Source: Clostridium sp. AM49-4BH
GTDB lineage: Bacteria > Bacillota > Clostridia > Lachnospirales > Lachnospiraceae
NCBI RefSeq assembly: GCF_003478335.1
Contig: NZ_QUFB01000006.1
Coordinates: forward strand, 35,093 to 99,092
DNA length: 64,000 bases
Reading direction: 5' to 3'
The position numbers and the translations under genes were made by a program. The notes under the pieces were generated by a model. It had not been told where the DNA came from and did no database searches. It saw nothing but the letters and a program-made list of their open reading frames with translations. The stretch's first letter is position 1. The number at the start of each line of letters is the position of its first letter. This document shows positions 48,473 to 56,880 of the stretch, piece after piece.

Positions 48473-48501
48473 TTGACAAACTCCGATGAATTTTGTATAC
48501 T
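48473..48501 (+). promoter_or_regulatory. tRNA-Trp promoter, near-consensus
   Basis: TTGACA (48473-48478), 17-base spacer, TATACT (48496-48501). Confidence 0.85.
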
Positions 48502-48534
48502 ATTATAGTCGCTTGCGAGTGACACATCGCATTT

Positions 48535-48605
48535 AGGGGTGTAGTTCATCGGTAGAATAAGAGTCTCCAAAACTCCAGAGCCGGGTTCGATTCCTGGCAC
48601 CCCTG
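48535..48605 (+). tRNA. tRNA-Trp (anticodon CCA)
   Basis: Acceptor AGGGGTG/CACCCCT with discriminator G, D stem GTTC/GAAT, anticodon loop CTCCAAA (CCA), T stem CCGGG/CCTGG with TTCGATT. CCA not encoded. The anticodon stem has an A-C pair at its outer end and the variable loop is only 4 bases. 71 bases. Confidence 0.9.
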
Positions 48606-48613
48606 TTAACTGT

Positions 48614-48645
48614 AAAAGCTCAGAAGAAATTCTTCTGAGCTTTTT
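48614..48645 (+). terminator. Terminator after tRNA-Trp
   Basis: Perfect 15-base inverted repeat AAAAGCTCAGAAGAA with its complement, followed by TTTTTATTAT. Confidence 0.9.
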
Positions 48646-48702
48646 ATTATATTTCTAAATGTGTTTATATTGTAACTCAAATATATTTCATATTGCTCAT
48701 GA

Positions 48703-49086
48703 TCAATCAGCTAGGGCTTCCAATAGCAGTTCGCCAATCGTCTGGCGATACTGCATTTCTAATACTTCCTGCTTTGTCTGCGCATCCTTACACCGCTCCC
48801 GCAGTTCCCTCATCACAAGATGAATACAATGACAAACATCTTTGCGGCGATTTAATTCGCGTAAACTGCCAAGCTGTTCGCAGAGCTGTCCATATCCTAA
48901 CTTCAACTGCTCATCTGAGGTGTGGTACGCATGTAATACGATCAGGATCGGATCTGCCAATACCTCCTCCACAAGATCTTTCGTACTGCGTCTATGCAAT
49001 GTAAATGGATTATTCGGATCACACTGCATAGACACAATGGCTGCCATAACAACACCAAATATCAATAATACCGTACTCATACTCAT
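48703..49086 (-). CDS. Small protein with N-terminal membrane span, unknown
   Basis: 127 residues. The first 20 are hydrophobic (STVLLIFGVVMAAIVSM), and the rest is charged, helical and cysteine-containing (RKDVCHCIHLVMRELRERC). A GGGGATGAG site lies upstream of the ATG at 49086. No family recognised. Confidence 0.6.
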   Translation of the reverse strand: MSMSTVLLIFGVVMAAIVSMQCDPNNPFTLHRRSTKDLVEEVLADPILIVLHAYHTSDEQLKLGYGQLCEQLGSLRELNRRKDVCHCIHLVMRELRERCKDAQTKQEVLEMQYRQTIGELLLEALAD

Positions 49087-49260
49087 AATCTCATCCCCTT
49101 GTTATCAATCATTTGCATTTCTTTATATGTTTGCAAATATTGTAACCAAGGTGCGTAAAATCTACGAGCACACAACTGTATAATTTATGTAAAATGTATG
49201 TGACGACACAATAATCTTAACGTGCAACGTTTGAATAAGTAACGTGACATAACGTTTGAG

Positions 49261-50238
49261 TTACTGATATTGCGATAAATTCTCTGCCGTAACCTGTTCA
49301 AATGGCACCCATACAAACAGGCCATTATGTTCCGCTCCATCAAGCGACTCGATAGATTGTCCGGAAGCAAGTTTTTCTGCTGCTTTGACCGCTGCTTCTC
49401 CCTGCCCTTTCGCCGGCTGAAAAATTGTACATGCCATGGCGCCCTGCGAAATCAGATCTAAACCATCAGCTGTTGCATCAACACCAAGAATAGGTAATGT
49501 GTTTGTATCTATTTTAGCTTTCTGGACTTCCTGTGCAACACCTACTGCCATCGAATCATTGTTACATATAACGGCATCAACCGGCTGTCCGGTCTGTAAA
49601 AACTGATGAAACATTTTGGCTGCGGTTTCTGTACTCCAATCCGCATAATCCTCATATACATAATGAATGGTTTTACCAGATGCCTCTAATGTTGCTTTAT
49701 TTGCTTTGGTACGTCCCTTTGTTGCTGAATGCGTACTCTCTCCCTTGATGAGTACGATATTTAAGGAGTCCTTGGACGCATATTTATTAAGGACATATTC
49801 TGCCTGAAGATTACCGGCCACCGCTTCGTCAGATCCAACATAGACATATTTATTTTTTTGCAGGTATTCTTCTTCCGGACAACTGTTAATAAATACAATC
49901 GGTTTGTCTCCCGCCAATGCTTCCATTTGCTGCGCCGTTCCGGCATCACACAACGCACATATGATCACATCCGCGTCCTTTGCATTCTTAATCTGGTTCA
50001 TCTGTGTCTCCGAAGAACCCGCTGCATCCTGAATATCTATTGTATAACCGGCTTCTTCCGCTGCATTTTTGGCTGCCTCTGCGAGTGTGGCACGAAATGT
50101 GTCAGAACCATCAGATACAGTGAACATGATCTTAAGGTCTTTGCCGGAGCCCTGACCATCTTCTTTTTTTCCCGAACAGCCGACTGTCAATACACAGCAC
50201 ATGACAGCCAAACAATATAACATTATTTTTTTTGTCAT
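49261..50238 (-). CDS. Sugar-type periplasmic-binding lipoprotein, no transporter partners
   Basis: 325 residues. Lipobox LTVGC in the signal peptide, then a PBP-like domain (IMFTVSDGSDTFRATL, VDAVICNNDSMAVGV, LPILGVDATADGLDLI) of the ribose/galactose class. No ABC permease or ATPase is nearby; the next gene upstream is a chemoreceptor, so the protein may act as a ligand sensor for it. Start 50238 follows GGAGAGG. Confidence 0.9.
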   Translation of the reverse strand: MTKKIMLYCLAVMCCVLTVGCSGKKEDGQGSGKDLKIMFTVSDGSDTFRATLAEAAKNAAEEAGYTIDIQDAAGSSETQMNQIKNAKDADVIICALCDAGTAQQMEALAGDKPIVFINSCPEEEYLQKNKYVYVGSDEAVAGNLQAEYVLNKYASKDSLNIVLIKGESTHSATKGRTKANKATLEASGKTIHYVYEDYADWSTETAAKMFHQFLQTGQPVDAVICNNDSMAVGVAQEVQKAKIDTNTLPILGVDATADGLDLISQGAMACTIFQPAKGQGEAAVKAAEKLASGQSIESLDGAEHNGLFVWVPFEQVTAENLSQYQ

Positions 50239-50353
50239 AATCCTCTCCATTTCCGCATACAGCACCACACCAGTGCCGTCATGCTTACCCTAAAAACTTA
50301 TTTGCACTTTTTCTTTATACTTATCACATAGTATAGTATCTAAACAACGTTCC

Positions 50354-52396
50354 TTATATCTGAAATCTACCCATCTGCTCTGCAAGCTGCTCTGAAGTGT
50401 TCGTCAAAACTTTCGAGCTGTCTGCCACCTGCTCACTCTGGTCTGCTAAATTGTTAGCCTGATCAACCATAGCATCCGAAGTCTCACTGATCACGGTAGT
50501 CGAAGCAGCCTGCTCCTCTGAGATTGCTGATACATCCATAGCAACATTATTTACAGCAGCGATCTGCGTGATCATATTATTGATACCATTTTTCATGTCC
50601 TCAATGCATGTATAAATCTGCTCAAATGTCTCTTGTGCCACACGTATGCGGCCACCACTCTCACCAATATTTTGTACGCTGACATTCGCTTGATTTACAG
50701 CATCATCAACCAGACCGTCCACCTGGTCTATCAACTGTGAAATCTCTTCCACGGAGGATGCTGTGTTTTGTGCAAGTTTGCTGATCTCTGTGGCTACCAC
50801 AGAGAATCCCTTTCCAGCCTCTCCGGCTCTCGCAGCCTCAATAGAAGCATTTAACGACAACAGTGAGGTTTCTTCTGAAATATTCGCGATCAAGCTTGTA
50901 ATTCCTGTAATCTCTTTGGAGGCTTCTCCCACTTTACGAATAGCATCTACCAGTAACGACATAGAATCACGTATCTCGTCCATAGCAGTACCTACCAACT
51001 CCATATCACTCCGACCTTTACGTGCAATGCCGACAGTACTATCGATCTGCGATTTCACCTGTTCGCTATCCCGAGACACATCAGAAACAACACCGCTAAG
51101 ATCTGTTGCGCTCTCGGCGATTTCATTGATCGACTCCGAAATCTGCTCAACCGTCTCACTCAAAGCCGCCATAGAAGCTGCTTGCGCATTCGAAGCATCC
51201 TGCATACTCACTGACACAACACTGCTGCTATCAGCTTGGTTTCTAATACTATCTGATACAGCATTAATTTTACAGATCATTTCACGCATATATTCTGTAA
51301 ATATCTTAACACTCTGTTGGATCTGAGCAATCTCGTCAGTGCCTTTCGCTTCGATCTGTATTGTAAAATCACCATTTGACATCGCCTTGATCTTGTGACT
51401 GAGTATTCGCAATGGTTTCACCGTAAGTGACACGCCTATTGTATTAAGCAGCGTAAATACCAGCAGACCAATAATTGCAACTCCAATCAATATCGTTCTC
51501 AAATTATCTACTTCAGAAGTAATTAAACTGGTTGGCACATAGGAAACAAGGACCCAATCTGTTCCTGCAATTTCGCGCGTAACAACTACTTTATCACGTA
51601 TTGTTGTCACCGACTCGTCGTCTTTGTTAATTTTATCTGCAACATTTTTAAGAAAACCATTGGACGTATCTTTTAAGGATGTTGCGATCAATTCTGATTC
51701 ACGCGATGCAAGAATATCATCTGTACTTTTGTCTACAAGCAACGACTCAGCCCCTTGCATGGATACACTGGAATTGACAATAATATTTATCGAATCAAGA
51801 GACAAGTTTGTTGACAATACACGAATGTTCGTTGCATCGTCCAACATGCCACATGCACTGATCATCATATGATTCTCATCATCCTCAAAAACAGGCGTAT
51901 AACCCGGATTCATTCTGGTTAGCCCTTTTTGATACCATATCTGATCTTTTGCATTATTGATCTGTGTCGTATTGTCATCAGCTTTCATGACAGTTCCTGC
52001 TGTGTCCGTCACATAAAAACCACCAGCAAAAGAAGCATCCAACGCATAATAATCGTTTAATTTCTTCTGTAACAACTTTTGATCCTTCACTGCACCGGAA
52101 TGTTCTAAATCGTACTTTACTGTTTTAACTTCGTCCAGTTTACGATTCAACCACGCCTCGATCTGATTTCCTTGATCTTTTGCTGATGTTCGCAGCAAGC
52201 TCTGTGAAGATTTCATGATGTCTTTCTCCGAAACACTGTAAGCAATGGCGATCATTGCAATAACCATAATGATGGTAATTGGCAACGATATCCCCAATAT
52301 CTTTGCTCGCAGTCCCATTCGAAATCCCTTTTGCTTTGGATGCTGCTTTGGCTTTTTCATTTTGTCATCTTTTGTTTGCTTAGTATTCTTCTTCAT
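50354..52396 (-). CDS. Methyl-accepting chemotaxis protein
   Basis: 680 residues. A Lys-rich cytoplasmic tail, a membrane span (about 31-55), a dCache-like extracellular sensor domain (about 60-275, with [18 protein letters not shown]), second span (about 285-310), HAMP, and a signalling domain with the tip [21 protein letters not shown]. Signals to CheA/CheW, whose genes are not here. The start at 52396 follows AAAGGAGAGG. 115 bases before the binding lipoprotein gene, probably same unit. Confidence 0.95.
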   Translation of the reverse strand: MKKNTKQTKDDKMKKPKQHPKQKGFRMGLRAKILGISLPITIIMVIAMIAIAYSVSEKDIMKSSQSLLRTSAKDQGNQIEAWLNRKLDEVKTVKYDLEHSGAVKDQKLLQKKLNDYYALDASFAGGFYVTDTAGTVMKADDNTTQINNAKDQIWYQKGLTRMNPGYTPVFEDDENHMMISACGMLDDATNIRVLSTNLSLDSINIIVNSSVSMQGAESLLVDKSTDDILASRESELIATSLKDTSNGFLKNVADKINKDDESVTTIRDKVVVTREIAGTDWVLVSYVPTSLITSEVDNLRTILIGVAIIGLLVFTLLNTIGVSLTVKPLRILSHKIKAMSNGDFTIQIEAKGTDEIAQIQQSVKIFTEYMREMICKINAVSDSIRNQADSSSVVSVSMQDASNAQAASMAALSETVEQISESINEIAESATDLSGVVSDVSRDSEQVKSQIDSTVGIARKGRSDMELVGTAMDEIRDSMSLLVDAIRKVGEASKEITGITSLIANISEETSLLSLNASIEAARAGEAGKGFSVVATEISKLAQNTASSVEEISQLIDQVDGLVDDAVNQANVSVQNIGESGGRIRVAQETFEQIYTCIEDMKNGINNMITQIAAVNNVAMDVSAISEEQAASTTVISETSDAMVDQANNLADQSEQVADSSKVLTNTSEQLAEQMGRFQI

Positions 52397-52497
52397 ATTA
52401 CCCACCTCTCCTTTGTTAATGTAATAATCACTAGGCATTGCTCGATATTCATGTTTCCTAATTTACGAGATCGACATAACGTACATATTTTAAATCC

Positions 52498-52526
52498 ATT
52501 ATACAGAAATATTCAACATTTCTCAA
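52498..52526 (-). promoter_or_regulatory. Chemoreceptor gene promoter
   Basis: TTGAGA (52526-52521), 17-base spacer, TATAAT (52503-52498). Confidence 0.7.
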
Positions 52527-52833
52527 CCCTCATAGCTACATTACTTTTCTCGGAAGTGCTCAATATGTGCGTTCTCGTTCCGTTTCCTTTTGCACCGAAA
52601 CGGATTGTTGTTTTTTTAGATGTCGTAATTTTAGAAACTAATTTGTCTATTGGATCAAATTTCCTTATCTAGATAGTGCACGTCACTACCTTGTTTCTTT
52701 TTTCTACATCTTAATTTTCCAGGAATTTGCATGCAAACAGCAATATTACCCTTTTAAGGGATATTATAACTTTCAGGCGATTGAAAAAATTTATTTTGTT
52801 GTCACGTGCGATTATCAGCTTAATTTGAACAAC
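52527..52833. other. Intergenic stretch without recognised gene
   Basis: About 300 bases upstream of the chemoreceptor promoter. A/T-rich, no frame with coding character and no recognisable RNA. Confidence 0.4.
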
Positions 52834-52875
52834 AAAAAACAGCCCCAGTATGAAACATCATAAAAGGACTGTTTA
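52834..52875 (-). terminator. Terminator after the Rpn-family gene
   Basis: AAACAGTCC and GGGGCTGTTT arms followed by TTTTTTG on the minus strand, 43 bases after the gene stop. Confidence 0.7.
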
Positions 52876-52910
52876 TCTTACAAAGCATTAATATAATGTT
52901 CTTTCAAAGT

Positions 52911-53222
52911 CTTCTGAATTATTCCGATTCATCAAGAATTTTCTGCACTTCGCTCTCTGTTATGCTCAGTTTCTCTGCAATCTCAGATACGGACATACCT
53001 AGTTCATGATAGAACACATCTATTTTGCCGGCAATTTTGCCGGCAATTCTTCCAGCATCATATCCTTTTTTCTCTACTCTATCCAATACCTCACACATAT
53101 TCAACTCCTCCTTCTGTATCGCATCATTATATGCATCCTCAAATCGATGATCGCCCGTCATTATGCTCATCATTTGCAAAACTGCATGCACATGCTTCAT
53201 TTTCTGTGGCGATGGTTTATAT
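52911..53222. repeat. Direct repeat copy A (3' end of the Rpn gene)
   Basis: Closely matches 54451-54750 (copy B) with scattered single-base differences. Copy A has a 12-base insertion TTGCCGGCAATT (a tandem copy, giving GKIAGKIAGKI where B has GKIAGKI). The boundaries are sharp on both sides. Confidence 0.9.
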
Positions 53223-53830
53223 TCATGATTTAACCGTTTCTGCACAAAATAATCCGCTACAATGCGAAAATCACTCTGAAATAGTTTTACCTGTTCCGGC
53301 GTAAGATATGCGATTTCAAATACATTGATCCGATAGTCCTGCACATATGGTTTCAATGCATCTGAAACAGTTAGTCGATCCAAAAGACTCTTCGAGGAAC
53401 TCCAAGGTTTCTCATAGCCAAAATACAGCACCAATGTCACAACCGGATAACGCTTTATATCACGCCTCTTCTTGGTAGATATTATATCATCATCTCCACC
53501 ATCCTGTGAAGATATATCTCTAATTAACTGAGCACGATATTCTGCTCCATCATACGAAATAACTCTCAATGGCATATCCGCATCAGAATCTGTCTGATTT
53601 TCAATCCCCAAACAGGCGATGCGTATGGTGTCCTGATTCCAATTCTTTCCGACATCTCTCACTATTTCGCGTAATTTACCATCTGCCTTATAAGAAGACC
53701 GTAATGTTTTATCCTCCAATTGCTCCGGCTTTACGATCTGTTCTCCCTGAAACAATAACACATTCACTATATCCGCAAAAACGTCATTGTAATCCTCCAG
53801 TACCTTCTCCGCAATGTCTTTCTCTCCCAT
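52919..53830 (-). CDS. Rpn-family recombination-promoting nuclease / putative transposase
   Basis: 303 residues. The Rpn type PD-(D/E)XK fold is suggested by YNDVFADIVNVLLF, IACLGIENQTDSD and PLRVISYDGAEYRA, and the family-typical tail is a helical segment ending EIAEKLSITESEVQKILDES. Rpn proteins promote RecA-independent recombination and spread like mobile genes. Complete. AAAGGTAGGG upstream. Confidence 0.88.
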   Translation of the reverse strand: MGEKDIAEKVLEDYNDVFADIVNVLLFQGEQIVKPEQLEDKTLRSSYKADGKLREIVRDVGKNWNQDTIRIACLGIENQTDSDADMPLRVISYDGAEYRAQLIRDISSQDGGDDDIISTKKRRDIKRYPVVTLVLYFGYEKPWSSSKSLLDRLTVSDALKPYVQDYRINVFEIAYLTPEQVKLFQSDFRIVADYFVQKRLNHEYKPSPQKMKHVHAVLQMMSIMTGDHRFEDAYNDAIQKEELNMCEVLDRVEKKGYDAGRIAGKIAGKIDVFYHELGMSVSEIAEKLSITESEVQKILDESE

Positions 53831-54186
53831 GTTCCCTACCTTTCCCTGTTGGCAACAAGTTCTTCCTCTCTTAAGGATACAACCCTTGATTTACTATACC
53901 AAAACTGCGCCTATGGCAGGAATCTGCACCTATAAAGGATACAAATCCATGCTAGTAAATCTGTCCAACATATACACACTTCTCGTTTTAGAACATAAGA
54001 GCAAAAGAACTTGTTAGATTATTTGTATATATATAAATATATCATCTCATACGTCAATTGTCAATATGATTTGTTTTATAATCATTCATTTGTGCCGTTT
54101 TATGCTTTGCTCGTTTCGGAACACTCTAGCATGATATGGTTCTATCATACATTCATGCTGTTTCGTTTTCTTATCATAATATGCAG
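53831..54186. other. Intergenic stretch without recognised gene
   Basis: A/T-rich spacer between the complete Rpn gene and the transposase remnant. Plus-strand hydrophobic frames here look random. Nothing recognised. Confidence 0.4.
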
Positions 54187-54297
54187 TCCAAAAGCTTCCT
54201 TAAATTTGATTGTAAAATACAATTTATTCTTAGTTACCTTGAACGTATATGGATTTGCTTTTAACAGTTTCATTTCTTATGCAGTATATTCTTTCAT
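54187..54297 (-). pseudogene. Transposase (IS3-type OrfA-like) remnant
   Basis: Minus-strand reading MKEYTA-stop-EMKLLKANPYTFKVTKN then KLYFTIKFKEAF resembles the N-terminal helix-turn-helix part of orfA of IS3-type elements. It has a premature stop at codon 7 and loses frame after KEAF where a T run is short by one. No ends or second reading frame remain. Recognition rests on memory of the family. Confidence 0.45.
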
Positions 54298-54450
54298 TGC
54301 ATCCTCTCCAATCTTGATCTTATTGTATCAGATGCCCTTGTTCTTAGAAATACTCATGTGTCCATTTTTATTAATTTATTGCCTTTAACCAGCGTCTACT
54401 TTATAGGATTTGATTCCTTTTTCACATGTCCACTTAATAGGGGCATCTCC

Positions 54451-54750
54451 CTTCTGAATTATTCCGATTCATCAAGAATTTTCTGCACTTCACTCTCTGT
54501 CATAGTCAGTTTCTCTGCAATCTCAGAGACAGACATACCTAATTCATGATAGAACGCGTCTATTTTGCCGGCAATTCTTCCAGCATCATATCCTTTTTTC
54601 TCTACTCTATCCAATACCTCACACATATTCAACTCCTCCTTCTGTATCGCATCATTATATGCATCCTCAAATCGATGATCTCCTGTCATTATGCTCATCA
54701 TTTGCAAAACCGCATGCACATGCTTCATTTTCTGTGGCGACGGTTTATAT
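54451..54750. repeat. Direct repeat copy B
   Basis: Second copy of the C-terminal Rpn gene segment; see copy A. Confidence 0.9.
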
Positions 54751-54760
54751 AGGTAGGACT
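54459..54760 (-). pseudogene. C-terminal fragment of an Rpn-family nuclease
   Basis: Encodes only about the last 97 residues (from PSPQKMKHVHAVLQM to VQKILDESE) with no start region; the segment before residue about 203 of the family is missing. Lies directly against the stop codon of the next Rpn-type gene. Confidence 0.85.
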
Positions 54761-55356
54761 TACAAGGCATCTACAATCTTTTGCACCTCTTCTTCCGAAA
54801 TCGCTAATTTCTCTGCGATCTCAACCACAGTCATATGAAGTTCCTCATATAAGGTCTCAATTTTCCCTTCAATCTTACCTTCTTTAATGCCTTCGGCCTT
54901 ACCCTCCTGGAAGCGTTCTCTATATTCCTGCTGTAATGTCATATAATCCAACCTCCATTTCTCATTTTGACGGGCGGACTGTACCGCCTCCTCCAAATCT
55001 CTTGTGAAGGTATCCGATACGCCTTTTCCGTCAACATAATCCAACAATCGTTTCATTTCAGGACTTACATCATCCAAAGTCCCTTTTGTGTTTAAGATTA
55101 TCTTAACGATGCCATCGTTTAATGTCAATGCTGTATCTTCACTGCAGCGGTTTTCATCCTCGACATACACATTGAGGCGGATTCCCTTGGCACCCGCTGC
55201 AATGTCAATGTTTTTCTGCACCTCCGGATATTCGATCTTTGCGATCTTGATCCTTAGGATCGTTTCTAGAAACGGTTTTACATATTTCGGATCGCGCATG
55301 ATCACGCTGAACATAAAATCGTCTTTGAGTTCCAATTCTTCGTACGCTTTCGCCAT
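54760..55356 (-). pseudogene. PD-(D/E)XK transposase-type gene with internal deletion
   Basis: 198 residues from the ATG at 55356 (GGGAGG upstream), MAKAYEELELKDDFMFSVIM to the helical tail. In family members VYVEDEN is followed by about 65-70 residues with the catalytic core before ENRC-EDT; here VEDEN runs straight into RCSEDTA, so the core is lost in frame. An EN dipeptide at both edges suggests deletion between short repeats. Confidence 0.75.
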
Positions 55357-55383
55357 CGTTTTTCCTCCCTTATCCCTATACAT

Positions 55384-55555
55384 TTTTTTCTTTCGTATGT
55401 TGTATTATATGATACGACTTTTAGAATAACTATAGGCAAAAGCGCCAAATTTTGGAGGGTAAATTCACCAACCCAGACAATTTTTCAAGTTAAAAATCTT
55501 GCTGGCCTGGTGCACTTTGTACATTCGGCTATTGAATTTTGGTGAAAAATAAACA
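55384..55555. other. Intergenic stretch without recognised gene
   Basis: Spacer between the decayed Rpn region and the toxin operon; nothing recognised. Confidence 0.4.
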
Positions 55556-55591
55556 ATGGGAATAGCAGCCAACATGCTACTATTCCCATTT
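55556..55591 (-). terminator. Terminator at the end of the toxin-immunity operon
   Basis: Fifteen-base arms AATGGGAATAGTAGC/GCTGCTATTCCCATT with a 6-base loop, then GTTTATTTTT on the minus strand. Confidence 0.85.
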
Positions 55592-55594
55592 TAC

Positions 55595-55720
55595 CTAGTG
55601 TTTTGACAATTTTTTCACGACATCCTTTGGATTGATTTTATCTCCGTTTTTGGAAACCATTTTTTCAATTGTTTCAACGATTGCCGGTACATTATCTTTT
55701 ACATAATCCTTACTGGTATA
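55595..55720 (-). pseudogene. In-frame coding tail after the immunity gene stop
   Basis: Directly after the immunity-gene TAA the same frame stays open for 41 codons (KYTSKDYVKDNVPAIVETIE to DVVKKLSKH) and ends just before the terminator. It has no start codon of its own. Either the immunity protein once had this tail and gained a stop, or it is debris of a replaced cassette. Confidence 0.5.
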
Positions 55721-55723
55721 TTT

Positions 55724-56266
55724 TTATAACACAACCTCTTCCTGTGACAATGAACCATACTTATTTATTTCCACTCTCCACATATCTCTTAATGCATCTG
55801 AAATAATTGCGCCACGGCCTTGTGCAATAAGGTCTTTTTCTCTTTCTTCAACGCTTTTTATGGCGGATTTATTTATTAGCTTACTCTCACATCCAGCAAA
55901 AAAATCTTCTAATGAAGTAGCTATTTTTTTGCATCTTCCATTTTCATGTTCTTTGAAAACAATTGTGCCATCATTTAACCCAATCAAGATGTCATTTCCA
56001 AACGAGTCCATTCCAATTGGTAAATATAATGTACCTTGAACATCCTCAACACAAACTGCATTTAAAGAAAACTTCACTTTCCCGATACCGTACAACCCTT
56101 TTAAATCAGAGCTAATACCACTTATGTTAAAGTTGGTATTTGGCGTCTCACCACCATTATATTTTTCAAGAAACGATCTGTATTGCGTTGGTAGCTTTAC
56201 TCCACAAACATCTTCAAACTCTGATATTGTCTCCGTACTAATTGTTCCAAATTTTGAAATCAGCAT
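55724..56266 (-). CDS. SMI1/KNR4 (SUKH) family immunity protein
   Basis: 180 residues. FEDVCGVKLPTQYRSFLEKY and NGGETPN at the N-terminus are typical of SUKH domains, which neutralise nuclease toxins. ATG at 56266 with AAGGAGG; the site lies in the last codons of the toxin gene and the gap is 2 bases, so it is translated together with the toxin. A 41-codon tail follows an in-frame stop. Confidence 0.88.
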   Translation of the reverse strand: MLISKFGTISTETISEFEDVCGVKLPTQYRSFLEKYNGGETPNTNFNISGISSDLKGLYGIGKVKFSLNAVCVEDVQGTLYLPIGMDSFGNDILIGLNDGTIVFKEHENGRCKKIATSLEDFFAGCESKLINKSAIKSVEEREKDLIAQGRGAIISDALRDMWRVEINKYGSLSQEEVVL

Positions 56267-56268
56267 TT

Positions 56269-56880
56269 CTATACCTCCTTAAATAGGCTGTGACCACCTG
56301 CATGTGTAAATTCTTTGTGCCAGTCTGTCTTTACAAGTTGCATATTTCCATTTTTAGAATCATGATGAAGATCATACCCATCCGGCATTTCCGTCAGTCC
56401 ATACTGTTCCTGTAATTTTTCAAGATATACTCTTTTGTCTTCAGCTCTGTCTCCACTGAACTGTCCAATGTCTATGTCGTTAATAACCGGATGTTTTGCC
56501 TCAGGAGGGAAAATAGGGTAGCCATCAATGTACTTAACTTCCCTTCCAATATTATCAATGTATGTCCAAACTTGCTTTCCCTCTACCTCTTCTATTTTTA
56601 TACTACCACCCTTGTCAAACCATTTTGCAATATTGGGAGAATTTGGAGGTTTATTCTCTTTAATTTCACCATATGTCTTCCCCATCTCATTTTTCATCGA
56701 ATCCAAATCGTTAAAAATGCTTTGTTTAGTTTCATTTTTCAGACTCTCAAAAAAATCCGGGAAAATAGATTCGCCTTTACCAAGTATCTCTTTTGCTGTT
56801 TCCGCAACCTTCTCTCCTGCTTCCTTCGTTACATCCTTCACAGCTTCTAGCATCACTTTTCCAACTTCTGCAAATGCCAT
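56269..56880 (-). CDS. HNH (LHH-type) nuclease toxin
   Basis: 203 residues. The N-terminal helical part (MAFAEVGKVMLEAVKDVTKE) is alanine-rich and amphipathic, with no signal peptide. The C-terminal toxin domain has GYDLHHDSKNGNMQLV (His172/173) and WHKEFTHAGG (His188, His193), the HNH/Endo VII LHH-type signature that cuts DNA. Start 56880 overlaps the ATPase stop (TAATG). It is followed at once by its SUKH immunity gene. Confidence 0.85.
   Translation of the reverse strand: MAFAEVGKVMLEAVKDVTKEAGEKVAETAKEILGKGESIFPDFFESLKNETKQSIFNDLDSMKNEMGKTYGEIKENKPPNSPNIAKWFDKGGSIKIEEVEGKQVWTYIDNIGREVKYIDGYPIFPPEAKHPVINDIDIGQFSGDRAEDKRVYLEKLQEQYGLTEMPDGYDLHHDSKNGNMQLVKTDWHKEFTHAGGHSLFKEV

Noticed and set aside
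48391..48600. Minus-strand frame across the tRNA-Trp gene
   Set aside because: Antisense to a clear tRNA; such frames (PGIEPGSGVLET) are well-known tRNA artefacts.
52480..52520. Sigma-28-type (motility) promoter for the chemoreceptor
   Set aside because: TAAA and GTCGATCT are present but with 13-base spacing; the sigma-A type TTGAGA-17-TATAAT fits better.
54011..54388. 125-residue hydrophobic frame on the plus strand
   Set aside because: Composition follows A/T richness, no ribosome site, and a transposase-like fragment reads on the other strand.
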